A stretch of 40,980 nt of DNA from an uncultured bacterium (GTDB taxonomy: Bacteria; Cyanobacteriota; Vampirovibrionia; Gastranaerophilales; Gastranaerophilaceae). This document shows, piece after piece, positions 16,499-25,087 of the stretch. How positions within the stretch are numbered: position 1 is the stretch's first letter; each line of letters begins with the position of its first letter. Made by a program: the position numbers and the translations under genes. The stretch covers positions 1-40,980 of the forward strand of contig CADCNV010000006.1 of assembly GCA_902802825.1 (NCBI GenBank), in the 5' to 3' direction. Under the pieces are notes generated by a model that worked only from the letters and a program-made list of their open reading frames with translations, ran no database searches and was not told where the DNA came from.

Positions 16499-17714
16499 TT
16501 ATGCTGATGCAGTAAAACTTTTGACATCCCCCAAAACTTTCAAAATCTCTTTGGGCTTGGAACGAATGAAAAAAGTAATGGAATTACTCGGCAATCCGCA
16601 AGATAAGCTGGATTATATTCATGTTGCGGGAACAAACGGCAAGGGTTCTGTTTGTGCAATTATTGCATCAATATTAAATGAAGCCGGGATAAAAGCCGGA
16701 GTTTATTCAAGTCCGCATATTTTTAAATATACGGAAAGAATGAAAATATCAACTCTCGCACCCAAAGGTAAAAGAGAATTGACAAACATTCCTGATAATA
16801 TTTTTGCGCAGTATGTTTTTGAAATCTCTGAGCTCGCAGAGAAAAACAACATTAACCTAACTGAATTTGAAATCCTTACTGCTGTTATGTTCAAATATTT
16901 TGCGGATGAAAAAGCTGAAATTGTTGTGCTTGAAACGGGTTTGGGCGGCAGATTTGATGCGACAAATATCATTAAAAAGAATTTGTGTTCGGTAATTACT
17001 CACATTGATTATGATCATACGGAGCGGCTTGGTAATACTTTAGACAAAATTGCATTTGAAAAAGCCGGCATTATCAAACCAAATTGCCCCTGCATCGTTT
17101 TGGAAGGAAGAGAAGCATTTTACGATAAATCGATGGAAGTCGGTGCCGAATTAGAAATAATTAACCCCGCTGTTTCATTCGAGAATTTAGCCCTAAAAGG
17201 GGTATATCAGCAAGAAAATCTTGCACTTGCACTTGCTGTGATTGAAAGGTGTTTCCCGCAAATCAGTCAGGATATTATTGAAAGAGGTTTGCAAAATGTC
17301 AAACATCCGTGCAGATTTGAGTACATAAAAGAAAAAAATTTGATAATTGACGGAGCGCATAATCCTAACGGAATAGCAGGTCTTGTGCAAAGCTTAGATA
17401 TGTATTATCCGAATACCAAACGCAGATTTATTTTCGGGTGTTTAAGAAATAAAGAATATGAAAAAATGTTGAATATTTTGACACTCCCCTCTCCCAAAGG
17501 CAGAGGGGAATTAGAGTTATATTTTTATCATTTTAATCATCAAAATTCCGCAAACTTTGAAGAACTAAAAGCCGTTTGCCCTGTTCAATGCAAAGAATTT
17601 ACAAAAGATAAAAAAATTGATTTTAGCGACGGATATCTCAATATAATTTGCGGCTCATTTTATATGATTGCCGAACTTTTGGAGTTATTAAAAATCACTC
17701 CAGATAATCTTTAA
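16491..17714 (+). CDS. folC: Dihydrofolate synthase / folylpolyglutamate synthase
   Basis: This is a Mur-ligase-fold enzyme (407 aa) that adds glutamate to dihydropteroate and polyglutamylates folates, using ATP, in the cytoplasm. HVAGTNGKGS (44-53) is the P-loop; GVYSSPHIFKYTERMKI, ETGLGGRFDATNII and ITHIDYDHTERLG carry further nucleotide and metal residues; IIDGAHNPNGI is the C-terminal domain signature. At residues 330-341 the reading LTLPSPKGRGEL is encoded by a GC-rich palindrome (17486-17508) that is unlike the surrounding AT-rich sequence; it looks like an in-frame insertion of a small repeat in a surface loop. The 5' end overlaps the YdjC-type gene by eight bases, and the 3' end overlaps a convergent gene by 20 bases. 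Confidence 0.93.
   Translation: MNNYADAVKLLTSPKTFKISLGLERMKKVMELLGNPQDKLDYIHVAGTNGKGSVCAIIASILNEAGIKAGVYSSPHIFKYTERMKISTLAPKGKRELTNIPDNIFAQYVFEISELAEKNNINLTEFEILTAVMFKYFADEKAEIVVLETGLGGRFDATNIIKKNLCSVITHIDYDHTERLGNTLDKIAFEKAGIIKPNCPCIVLEGREAFYDKSMEVGAELEIINPAVSFENLALKGVYQQENLALALAVIERCFPQISQDIIERGLQNVKHPCRFEYIKEKNLIIDGAHNPNGIAGLVQSLDMYYPNTKRRFIFGCLRNKEYEKMLNILTLPSPKGRGELELYFYHFNHQNSANFEELKAVCPVQCKEFTKDKKIDFSDGYLNIICGSFYMIAELLELLKITPDNL
17486..17508. repeat. GC-rich palindromic repeat inside folC
   Basis: CCCCTCT (17486-17492) pairs with AGAGGGG (17502-17508), with CC/GG of the nine-base centre extending the stem. The peptide LTLPSPKGRGE encoded here is known to me as a frequent read-through of dispersed palindromic repeats in other bacteria. 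No second copy was seen in this window. Confidence 0.65.
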
Positions 17715-18084
17715 ATTCTTTAAAATTAACCTTATATCCGCAGCCATCATGGAGTTTTGCTCTGTATGTAATAAATCTTGCAGGGTATTTTCTGCACATT
17801 CGCAGACGATGCTTATAATCCGAACACAATCCCTCGGGGGTAACCAATTTACAAGCAAAAATCAAATTCCCGTCTTCATCTTTTCCCTTAATATAAAATC
17901 TTTTATATTTCGGAAAAATCATCTGCATTATTTTAAATTCTTTTTCCGTGTATGTATCAACACTATACATATAATTGCAGCATTTGCCGCATTTTTTACA
18001 TTCGCCTGTTATCTCGTAAATCTGCTTTTCAGGTACAAAATATGAACATAATTCATAAAAAATTGATTTTATTAAGTCAAACAT
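17695..18084 (-). CDS. YkgJ-family cysteine cluster protein
   Basis: The 129-residue product has CKKCGKCCNYM (Cys29, 32, 35, 36) followed by Cys78 (FACKL), Cys87 (GLCSDY) and Cys97 (RMCRKYP). This Cys spacing, with the ending C-x2-Y...R-x-C-x2-YP, is typical of the YkgJ (UPF0153) putative zinc- or iron-chelating family. Its role is unknown; members are thought to bind a metal or FeS cluster. No signal peptide or membrane segment is apparent. It is convergent with folC, sharing 20 bases at the 3' ends, and divergent from the MCE gene 45 bases away. Confidence 0.8.
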   Translation of the reverse strand: MFDLIKSIFYELCSYFVPEKQIYEITGECKKCGKCCNYMYSVDTYTEKEFKIMQMIFPKYKRFYIKGKDEDGNLIFACKLVTPEGLCSDYKHRLRMCRKYPARFITYRAKLHDGCGYKVNFKEFKDYLE

Positions 18085-18116
18085 TTTTACATAATAACCT
18101 AAAAACTTATTTTGTG

Positions 18117-18122
18117 TATAAT
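18117..18122 (+). promoter_or_regulatory. -10 hexamer of the MCE gene, leaderless geometry
   Basis: TATAAT, preceded by TGTG, ends seven bases before the ATG at 18130. Transcription starting at the normal distance would begin on the start codon. There is no Shine-Dalgarno sequence. Confidence 0.55.
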
Positions 18123-18129
18123 ATTAAAT

Positions 18130-18837
18130 ATGAAGAAACCTGATCAATATGTATTATATGCTTGCATAGAATTTGTGATTTGGCTTATTATCATTACATT
18201 ATGCGTTTTTGGTATAAGATATCATTTTCATAAATCTCAACTGCAATACAAAAGTTATCAGATTTTTATGAATGATGTAGACGGACTGATAGTCGGGTCG
18301 CCTGTCAAATTTTTGGGAACACAGATTGGTCATGTTACAAAAATACAACTCGTTTCATCAAATGTTTATTCTGATATTTATGTAAAATTCATTATTACAG
18401 AAAAAGATTTAACTCTTCCGCAGGGTGCAATTGCAACAGTCGAAGGGTCAGGTCTTGGCGGCTCAAAAGCGCTTACAATATACCCGCCAAAAGAAAAAGA
18501 CTCAAACAACATAATTGTTGCAAAAGATTCGACAAGACTCGGTAAAGTAATAAGCTTATTTAAGAAAATATTTAAAAATATAGATGAAATATTTACAAAT
18601 ATTGATTACGTCGGGAAAGAAGTTACGAATGTTCCTAAACTTAATATTCCGGAACGAAATCAAGTTACCCCTGTAGAATTAAATGAAATTTTAGATAGTA
18701 TAAATAAGAAGCTTGATCAAATTATTGAGGGAGAAAATAAATTCAGACAAAAGCTTGATAAGATGCAAAAGAAAGAATCAAAAGAAGTTAAGGGGGTTGA
18801 AGAATATGAACCTGAACAAAGTGAGGATAATCAATAA
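18130..18837 (+). CDS. MCE/MlaD-domain lipid transport protein
   Basis: This 235-residue protein has one N-terminal membrane anchor (VIWLIIITLCVFGI) followed by an MCE domain: FMNDVDGLIVGSPVKFLGTQIGHVTKI, then LPQGAIATVEGSGLGGSKALTIYPP, the usual beta-barrel core. The C-terminal third is charged and likely coiled coil (NEILDSINKKLDQIIEGENKFRQKLDKMQ). MCE proteins form hexameric rings in the periplasm that carry phospholipids between inner and outer membranes, normally with an MlaE permease and an MlaF ATPase, neither of which is adjacent here. A TTG at 18112 would add six residues, but TATAAT overlaps that part and ATG 18130 is preferred. It overlaps upp by 32 bases in another frame. Confidence 0.85.
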   Translation: MKKPDQYVLYACIEFVIWLIIITLCVFGIRYHFHKSQLQYKSYQIFMNDVDGLIVGSPVKFLGTQIGHVTKIQLVSSNVYSDIYVKFIITEKDLTLPQGAIATVEGSGLGGSKALTIYPPKEKDSNNIIVAKDSTRLGKVISLFKKIFKNIDEIFTNIDYVGKEVTNVPKLNIPERNQVTPVELNEILDSINKKLDQIIEGENKFRQKLDKMQKKESKEVKGVEEYEPEQSEDNQ

Positions 18838-19459
18838 TCCTGTTGTATCGCTAAATTTATGCACACTGCGGGATAAGAATACAGATGCTCAGGGAGTAAG
18901 AATTGCAACAAGAAAAATTACAAGATGCCTTTTGTACGAAGCATCAAAAAATCTTCCGCTTGTTGATAAAGAAGTAACAACGCCTTTAACAACTTTCACG
19001 GCAAAAACCATTGATCCGGATATTGAATTAATTATTTCGCCAATACTAAGAGCCGGTTTAATTTTTACGGATGAAGCCATTGATATTCTCCCTCAGGCAA
19101 CAATAAGACATCTTGGGATGTACAGAGATGAAGAAACTCTGAAGCCGGTCTGGTATTATAATAAAGTCCCTATGGAAACTCCAAATCCCGAGGAATTTTA
19201 TGTTTATATTACTGATCCTATGCTTGCAACCGGAAACTCACTGCTTGGTGCAATTGAGTTGTATGCAAATAAAGGTATCCCCATTAATCACATAAAATGT
19301 ATTTGCATAATTGCCGCTCCGACAGGAATTGAAAATATTCAAAAACATTATCCTGATATTGAAATAATTACAGCTGCGGTTGATGACCACTTAAACGAAA
19401 AGGGCTACATTGTTCCTGGTATGGGCGATGCAGGCGACAGAATTTTTAATACGCTTTAA
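18806..19459 (+). CDS. upp: Uracil phosphoribosyltransferase
   Basis: Upp makes UMP from uracil and PRPP in the cytoplasm (pyrimidine salvage). The 217-residue length is normal. Motifs are SPILRAGLIFTDEA, the PRPP-binding loop ITDPMLATGNSLLGAIE and the C-terminal uracil-binding region GYIVPGMGDAGDRIFNTL. The ATG at 18806 lies inside the 3' end of the MCE gene, nine bases after AAGGGGG; earlier in-frame starts would add Lys/Arg-rich residues not seen in Upp proteins. So upp is probably read on the MCE mRNA. Its 3' end overlaps the convergent CCA gene by 14 bases. Pairing of a lipid-transport subunit with Upp has no obvious metabolic logic and may be just compaction. Confidence 0.94.
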   Translation: MNLNKVRIINNPVVSLNLCTLRDKNTDAQGVRIATRKITRCLLYEASKNLPLVDKEVTTPLTTFTAKTIDPDIELIISPILRAGLIFTDEAIDILPQATIRHLGMYRDEETLKPVWYYNKVPMETPNPEEFYVYITDPMLATGNSLLGAIELYANKGIPINHIKCICIIAAPTGIENIQKHYPDIEIITAAVDDHLNEKGYIVPGMGDAGDRIFNTL

Positions 19460-20534
19460 AAAATTCTTTCGCAATTTCAATTTCTTCATTTTTTGTTAAT
19501 TTCGGGTTAGAAAATTTTTGTTCCAAAATGTAATCAAAACATTCCCGATATTTTGGAGAAGGAGCTATTCCGATTGATTTCAAATCATTTCCGTTAATCA
19601 AAACTTCAATATCTTTAATCCCGTTCAGATACTTTTCAACAATTTCATGATTTTTTGTCGAATACATAATAACGGATTCAAGCGGAACAGTTTTAAAAAT
19701 TTTGTAAATTTCACAATCACTGTCGAATTTTAAATTTTTCAGTTTAATAAATTCATCAACAATTTGTTTTTCTTCTCTTGTTAAAGCCAGATTTGATATA
19801 TCGGGTAAAAGCCCGACATATATAATCCAGATATTTTTATTCGCAAATTTATCAATCAAAAAAGAAAAATTATATTTAGGCAGCTCGAATTTTTGCGGAG
19901 CAACAAGTTTATAAATATTCTGATTTACAAAACGAACAAATGCATCCCATCTGTTGAGATTAAAAGTTTCAATCAGTTCTTTTTTCAGACGCTTATAGCT
20001 CATATCGTAATTTATATTCGAAAGATAATTATCCTGAAGCCATTTTGTATGTTCATCAAGTTCAAAACCAAAACGAATTGCAAATTTTAATCCTCTGACA
20101 ATTCTTGTCGGATCATCTATAAAGCTTTCATCATGCAAAACACGAAGAATTTTATTTTTAATATCTTCAAGACCGCCGGTATAATCTGTAATTTCACCGG
20201 TTAAAGTAGATTTTGCCATGGCGTTGATTGTAAAATCTCTGCGCAAAACATCTTCTTTTAAAGTACAACCTATTCTGTCAACTACCGGCAAATGACCTTT
20301 ATTTGGATACGATTCGGCCCGCGTGGAGGCAATATCAATTTCTTCTCCGTTCAGTTTTATTCTGACTGTTCCGAACGGCTCGTTTATCTGCAATATTTCA
20401 GCATCCGCAATTGTTTTTACGAATTCTATTGCATTCCCGTTGTATGTCAAATCAATATCAAAACTTGGCACTTGGAGAATTTCATCACGCACGACGCCGC
20501 CTATATAATAAAGATTTTTGTCTTTAATATTCAT
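19446..20534 (-). CDS. CCA-adding enzyme / poly(A) polymerase family tRNA nucleotidyltransferase
   Basis: This 362-residue class II nucleotidyltransferase adds or repairs tRNA 3' CCA ends (or adds A residues). YYIGGVVRDEIL (9-20), the metal pair DID (26-28), RRDFTINAMA (98-107), DYTGGLEDIKNKILRVLHD and the ERhxxExxx-like DDPTRIVRGLKFAIRFGF are all present. The protein lacks an HD phosphatase domain. In bacteria with split A- and CC-adding enzymes two paralogues divide the work; only one is in view, so which activity it has cannot be decided. No Shine-Dalgarno sequence; TATAAA ends eight bases before the ATG, close to the leaderless arrangement of several neighbours. Its 3' end overlaps upp. 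Confidence 0.9.
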   Translation of the reverse strand: MNIKDKNLYYIGGVVRDEILQVPSFDIDLTYNGNAIEFVKTIADAEILQINEPFGTVRIKLNGEEIDIASTRAESYPNKGHLPVVDRIGCTLKEDVLRRDFTINAMAKSTLTGEITDYTGGLEDIKNKILRVLHDESFIDDPTRIVRGLKFAIRFGFELDEHTKWLQDNYLSNINYDMSYKRLKKELIETFNLNRWDAFVRFVNQNIYKLVAPQKFELPKYNFSFLIDKFANKNIWIIYVGLLPDISNLALTREEKQIVDEFIKLKNLKFDSDCEIYKIFKTVPLESVIMYSTKNHEIVEKYLNGIKDIEVLINGNDLKSIGIAPSPKYRECFDYILEQKFSNPKLTKNEEIEIAKEFFKAY

Positions 20535-20586
20535 AAAGGTATTTTATAGCAAAAAGCACATTTTAACAATATTGATACTCTTTACG

Positions 20587-23085
20587 CTACACATGCAGAA
20601 GTTTATCAATTTTCATTCTGTAAAAATCGACATTTATATTCAATTTTTCACCAATAGACAACAATAAATTCACAAAATCAATATCTTTTCCATTTGGCTC
20701 ATTTGCATAATTTTCAATAATATCTCCGATACGATGATATATTTTGTTGTAATAAATATTTTGCGCCTCTGCCATATCGATTTTTAATTCGAGCTTATCT
20801 ATTACCGAAAATAATTCAAATACGGAATCGGCCTGCCTTATTTCAAAACTCTTTGTAAGGCGGTTTAAATTGATTATAACTTTTTTGGCAAAATTCTTGT
20901 TTGAAGGTGATTTATCAATCTCGATGCCCATTTTATTTGCTTCATAGTTTATAGCCATAATCTGCTGAATAACATTATCTTCAACAAAACCCGAACTGTT
21001 TTGCAATAATTCATTATATCTGTGACTAAGGGTATAACCTGCACTGATTTTAAATTCTTTAGGAATCTCAAGTCCAAGACTCTGCATGTGATAAATTGAA
21101 CTTTTGCCTTGGTCATACATCTCTTCATAGCGGTTTGCAAATTTTTTGAGTTGATCTTTAAGCAATATTTGAAGAATTTTTTTACGTTCTTCGATAAATA
21201 TATCTTTGAGTGTAAAATATTCTCTGCCGAATTTTTCATCTATCGCTCTGATAATTTCAGTTTGCGGATATAATACAAATGTTTTAATCAGAGTATTTTT
21301 CAATTCATTATAATCTTCACTTGAAGAAAATTCCTTTATTGCACAATGGAAATCACCATCAGCGTACTGCATTAAAGCAAACACAAGATTTGATTTTTGC
21401 AGGGTAATCTTTGAAGTAACTTCAATATTCCCGACAACAAGATTTGTATTACCCTTTTCTACCGATTGATAATTATTACGTTTTACTTTATAGCAATATA
21501 CGTCTTCCTCGTCTTCAAATTCCTGATACAAAGATGATACGGCCCACAAAGCAGCCACCTCTTTTAAACTTACAACTGACGGCTTTACCCATTTTTCATA
21601 TATTGTTTTACCGCTTCCGTGTTCTTTGATATTACTTTTTGCCTGATCAAGAATATTTAAAAACGGAGTTTCAATATCTTCATTGCTGAAATTTGCGGCC
21701 AATTGCATCGCACGGGCAGCATATTTCATAATCTGAACGGTTTCAATTCCTGAAATTTCATTAAAAAACCAACCGCAGCTTGTATACATAAGCATCGCCT
21801 GACGCTGCATTTCAAGAAGCTCCATCCCTCTTACTTTTTCTGTTTCAGTTAAATCTGCTCTGAAATTTAACTTCTGGAAATTTTTTATCACGGAATTATT
21901 TCTGTTTAAAACAACATCAATGTATTTATTTCTTACAACCCAAGCAGATTCGTTAAAATATTTTTTACCTTCATTTTCAAAAATTATTGCAAGCTTATCT
22001 CTGAGAAAATCAAGAGCTTCCCTTAACGGTTTTCTCCATTTTTGATTCCATCCCGGCTGACCGCCTGTTGAGCAGCCGCAATCCTCTTTCCATCTGCCAA
22101 CGCCATGGAAACAACTCCATGAAGATGCCTGTTTAATATCAGCTTCATAATCACTCTGATAATTTTCCAAATATTCACCGTAATTTGTAATTTTAAATCC
22201 CTCAGATTCTGCCTTTATTTTTAAGACATAAGAAAGTGCCATATCCCCAAACTTGGTATGGTGACCGTAACTTTCACCATCAGTGGCAATATTTACAAGC
22301 TGAGGATAATTTCTTGATTCGGAAACTCCTTCTTTCAACCTGCGAATGAATTTATTGCCGTCTTTTAATAATTCATCGAAAGCAACCGAACGTGAAATTG
22401 CACCGTCATAAAAAAACAAATTAATTGATTTAGCAGGATCGGATTTTATTATATATTTGTAACTTCTTGCCGGGTCAACATTTCCCCAGCTTACATCCTG
22501 CCACTCTTTATCCCCGGATTTTCTGATTTTCAACGCCTGATACGGCGACAAAACAGTAAATTTAATTCCGTTATCAGCCAGAAGTTTTAAAGTATCATCA
22601 TCAACTGCAGTTTCCGCAAGCCACATACCTTCAGGTTTTCTGCCGAAGCGATACTCGAAATCTCTTATGCCCCATTTAATTTGGGTTTCTTTATCATGTT
22701 CATTTGCAAGCGGCATAATTATATGGTTATAAACCTGAGCAATAGCATTTCCATGCCCGCCATGCTCACTTACACTGTCAATATCAGCTTTTAAAATTCT
22801 TTCATAAGTCAAAGGAGCATAAGCTTCCATCCATGACAAAAGAGTCGGCCCAAAGTTAAAACTCATTTTTGCGTAATTATTAACTATATCAAGAATTTTA
22901 TTTCTGCTGTCAACAACTCTTGATACGGAGTTTGGGGTATAACATTCGGCGCAGACTCTTTCATTCCAATCATGACAGGGCAATGCGCTTTCCTGTAATT
23001 CTACTGCTTCAAGCCACGGATTTTCTCTCGGCGGCTGATAAAAGTGACCATGTATAGTTAAAAATATATCTTTTTTTTCTTCCAT
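20587..23085 (-). CDS. Glycoside hydrolase family 57 protein with DUF3536
   Basis: This is a large (832 aa) probable cytoplasmic glycan hydrolase or transferase. The N-terminal GH57 (beta/alpha)7 barrel has HGHFYQPPREN (12-22), SFNFGPTLLSW (75-85), SEHGGHGNAIAQVYNHIIMPL and EGMWLAETA (152-160), where Glu158 would be the nucleophile. The likely acid/base Asp lies in NIATDGESYGHHTKFGDMAL. The C-terminal 400 residues are helical and match the DUF3536 type found on such proteins. GH57 members act on alpha-glucans or alpha-mannans; the substrate here is not known, but internal glycogen/starch processing would fit. No signal peptide. An AGGA site precedes the ATG. Confidence 0.87.
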   Translation of the reverse strand: MEEKKDIFLTIHGHFYQPPRENPWLEAVELQESALPCHDWNERVCAECYTPNSVSRVVDSRNKILDIVNNYAKMSFNFGPTLLSWMEAYAPLTYERILKADIDSVSEHGGHGNAIAQVYNHIIMPLANEHDKETQIKWGIRDFEYRFGRKPEGMWLAETAVDDDTLKLLADNGIKFTVLSPYQALKIRKSGDKEWQDVSWGNVDPARSYKYIIKSDPAKSINLFFYDGAISRSVAFDELLKDGNKFIRRLKEGVSESRNYPQLVNIATDGESYGHHTKFGDMALSYVLKIKAESEGFKITNYGEYLENYQSDYEADIKQASSWSCFHGVGRWKEDCGCSTGGQPGWNQKWRKPLREALDFLRDKLAIIFENEGKKYFNESAWVVRNKYIDVVLNRNNSVIKNFQKLNFRADLTETEKVRGMELLEMQRQAMLMYTSCGWFFNEISGIETVQIMKYAARAMQLAANFSNEDIETPFLNILDQAKSNIKEHGSGKTIYEKWVKPSVVSLKEVAALWAVSSLYQEFEDEEDVYCYKVKRNNYQSVEKGNTNLVVGNIEVTSKITLQKSNLVFALMQYADGDFHCAIKEFSSSEDYNELKNTLIKTFVLYPQTEIIRAIDEKFGREYFTLKDIFIEERKKILQILLKDQLKKFANRYEEMYDQGKSSIYHMQSLGLEIPKEFKISAGYTLSHRYNELLQNSSGFVEDNVIQQIMAINYEANKMGIEIDKSPSNKNFAKKVIINLNRLTKSFEIRQADSVFELFSVIDKLELKIDMAEAQNIYYNKIYHRIGDIIENYANEPNGKDIDFVNLLLSIGEKLNINVDFYRMKIDKLLHV

Positions 23086-23099
23086 AATTTATTCCTATT

Positions 23100-23184
23100 A
23101 ATAAGTTTGTTGTTTTAAGTTTAAAAGTTTGAAGTTCTTTACGGTTACTAATTTGAAACAAACTTGCGGACTTGCAAACTTATT
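23100..23184. repeat. Inverted repeat with AAGTTTG motif series
   Basis: AATAAGTTTG (23100-23109) and CAAACTTATT (23175-23184) are a perfect 10-bp inverted repeat. Between them further AAGTTT-like and CAAACTT copies occur (including AAAAGTTTGAAG and ACAAACTTGC), and ACTTGC occurs twice. The right arm runs into the stop codon of the exported protein gene at 23180. It may fold as a minus-strand 3' hairpin or be a small repeated element. Confidence 0.5.
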
Positions 23185-23680
23185 CTATAACATTTTCTTC
23201 TTTTTTAGGCGGATTTTTCTTTGTAATTATTTTCAGATTATCCACATCCATCCATGCATCGCCCAATGCAGTTGAAAACACTCTTCCCGTAAATTCGATT
23301 TCATCACCCGCATCAAGATTTATATTTTTTTCAGCGAGTTCTTTTTTGAGAAATATTTTCATTTCAGAAAGAGGGATATTGTGATCTGACACATCCGGTC
23401 TTTGGATAAGGATTGAAATGTATTTATCCGAAGCACGCAAAGCGGCAGGATAATCAAGACCTAACGTAGAAAACTTATCAAATTTCGCTTTGATGCGAAT
23501 ATTTCTGTGCAGAAATTTAAAAGGACTTGCAACAACATCAAGCGCATTAACAGTTGTATATTGCACCACAGAATTGGCAGCTACTGAACTTGAAACAGCA
23601 GATTGAGTTGTTTGTGAATAAACACCTGCTCCCACACCTAAACTTATAACTAATGCCAATATTATACTTATTTTTTTCAT
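23180..23680 (-). CDS. Exported OB-fold-like protein of unknown function
   Basis: The 166-residue product has a signal peptide (MKKISIILALVISLGVGAGVYS). The mature part has a beta-rich segment with an OB-fold look: FLHRNIRIKAKFDKF, KYISILIQRP, LDAGDEIEFTGRVFSTALGDAWMDVDNLKII. This pattern of a strand, then 'GDEIEFTGRV', then a final strand resembles small periplasmic nucleic-acid-binding or tRNA-anti-like OB domains, but the family is not identified. It is probably periplasmic. AGAGG six bases before ATG supports the start. It lies on the same strand as and upstream of the GH57 gene with 95 bases between, a gap occupied by the inverted repeat at 23100-23184. Confidence 0.7.
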   Translation of the reverse strand: MKKISIILALVISLGVGAGVYSQTTQSAVSSSVAANSVVQYTTVNALDVVASPFKFLHRNIRIKAKFDKFSTLGLDYPAALRASDKYISILIQRPDVSDHNIPLSEMKIFLKKELAEKNINLDAGDEIEFTGRVFSTALGDAWMDVDNLKIITKKNPPKKEENVIE

Positions 23681-23897
23681 ATTTACCTCTTTATAGTTAT
23701 AATTCCGAATTTATTTCAGAATTTTACTCCTTATATTTTAAATACCATTACATATCGATGATACACGAATACAGTTTAGCACACAAATAAAATTTAGTGA
23801 ACTGCCTTATTATATATTATTATTTTTTGATAAAAAGTCAAAGATTTAAGATTAAAAACACAAAATTAATATTATTGAAAATAACAATATCATTATG

Positions 23898-23903
23898 TAT
23901 AAT
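23898..23903 (+). promoter_or_regulatory. -10 hexamer of the GspF/PilC-like gene, leaderless geometry
   Basis: TATAAT directly after ATG-like ATG (sequence ATGTATAAT) and seven bases before the ATG at 23911. No Shine-Dalgarno sequence lies between. The same spacing is found for the MCE gene. Confidence 0.55.
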
Positions 23904-23910
23904 TTGATTT

Positions 23911-24936
23911 ATGAAAAACAGAATCAAAATAAATTGCACATCACTTTCACTAAATGAAAAAATAGATTTTTTTACGGAATTATATACATACATAAATGCA
24001 TCAATACCCATTTCAACGGGTTTGACAAATATTGTTAACAATACAAGAAGTACAAAAATAAGTTATATTGCCTCAACAATTTTAAAATTAATAGACAACG
24101 GCGAAAATTTTTCCGATTCAGTTTTAAGATTTGAAAATATTATAGGCAGTGCATACTGTAATCTTCTTGCTGCAGGTTATGAAACGGGGGAATTACCAAG
24201 AATTTCAAAGGAAATACTTGAAACTTTGAAAAAACAAAGGAGTATAAAAAGGAATATCATTAAATCCTGTGCATATCCTATAACGTTATTAATAGTATTT
24301 TGTATTGCTACGCTTGCTATGATATTTATAATCATTCCGAAAGTTTCTGCTCAGGCAGAACTTATGACAGGAAAAATTCCTTTGTCATTACAAATCATTT
24401 CAAAAGGTTGGATATTCATATTTGCCTTTATAATTTTTATTGTATATATGGGAATCCGACTATTCAAAAATATGCTTAAAGGCAAATCTGTTTTACAAAT
24501 TCCCGTACTTGGAAAAGCGGTAAAAGAATACAATTTATCATCATTCCTTAGAGTATTATCACTTTCATACAAAGCCGGAATACCCATAGCAAGTGCTCTT
24601 CCGTTATCAAGCAAAATTATTCAAAACAATTACATTAAAAACAGATTAATTTTAAATTCATCAATGTTGGCGAAAGGTTCATCATTATCTGATACACTTC
24701 GTACAACCGGCTTATTTGAGCCGCAAACAATTTCAAAAATTGAAACGGGTGAAATTTCAGGGAATTTGGAAGAAATTTTCAATGATATTGTTAAAAATGC
24801 TGAAGAACACTTGGAAACAACATTATCAGCCGCAATGAGTGTTATTGAACCCGCATTTATATTTATTATAGGGATATTTATACTTATATTCGGATTTATA
24901 ATACTCGGCCCCGCAAATCCGTTTAATTATTTTTAA
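23911..24936 (+). CDS. Type II secretion / type IV pilus inner-membrane protein (GspF/PilC family)
   Basis: This 341-residue protein has two GspF domains. The first (residues 15-110) includes YINASIPISTGLTNIV and GYETGELPRISKEIL; the second (about 215-310) includes YKAGIPIASALPLSS and IETGEISGNLEEIF. Three membrane helices follow the family topology (about 122-145, 165-185 and 315-338). GspF/PilC is the platform protein that couples the secretion or pilus ATPase to pilin assembly. It is a complete protein with a short N-terminus, but none of the usual partners (ATPase, prepilin peptidase, secretin) is in this window, so the machine is elsewhere in the genome or the gene works alone. The mRNA is predicted to be leaderless. 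Confidence 0.88.
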   Translation: MKNRIKINCTSLSLNEKIDFFTELYTYINASIPISTGLTNIVNNTRSTKISYIASTILKLIDNGENFSDSVLRFENIIGSAYCNLLAAGYETGELPRISKEILETLKKQRSIKRNIIKSCAYPITLLIVFCIATLAMIFIIIPKVSAQAELMTGKIPLSLQIISKGWIFIFAFIIFIVYMGIRLFKNMLKGKSVLQIPVLGKAVKEYNLSSFLRVLSLSYKAGIPIASALPLSSKIIQNNYIKNRLILNSSMLAKGSSLSDTLRTTGLFEPQTISKIETGEISGNLEEIFNDIVKNAEEHLETTLSAAMSVIEPAFIFIIGIFILIFGFIILGPANPFNYF

Positions 24937-24972
24937 ATTTCTAAATAACAATTCTTATTTTAAAATATCCTC

Positions 24973-25001
24973 TTGCTTTTTATATTGTTTACATGTATAA
25001 T
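24973..25001 (+). promoter_or_regulatory. Sigma70-type promoter of the SNF2 gene
   Basis: TTGCTT (24973-24978) and TATAAT (24996-25001) are separated by 17 bases. Transcription would begin near 25008 and give a leader of about 80 nt. The leader contains AAGGG and a later CCCTT that could pair across it. Confidence 0.6.
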
Positions 25002-25087
25002 CAGCTTGAAGGGTGAAGAGGTTATAGATTTTATTCGTCTATATAGTTGTTTACAGCCCTTGGGAAAGAAAGAGAAATACTCCATAG

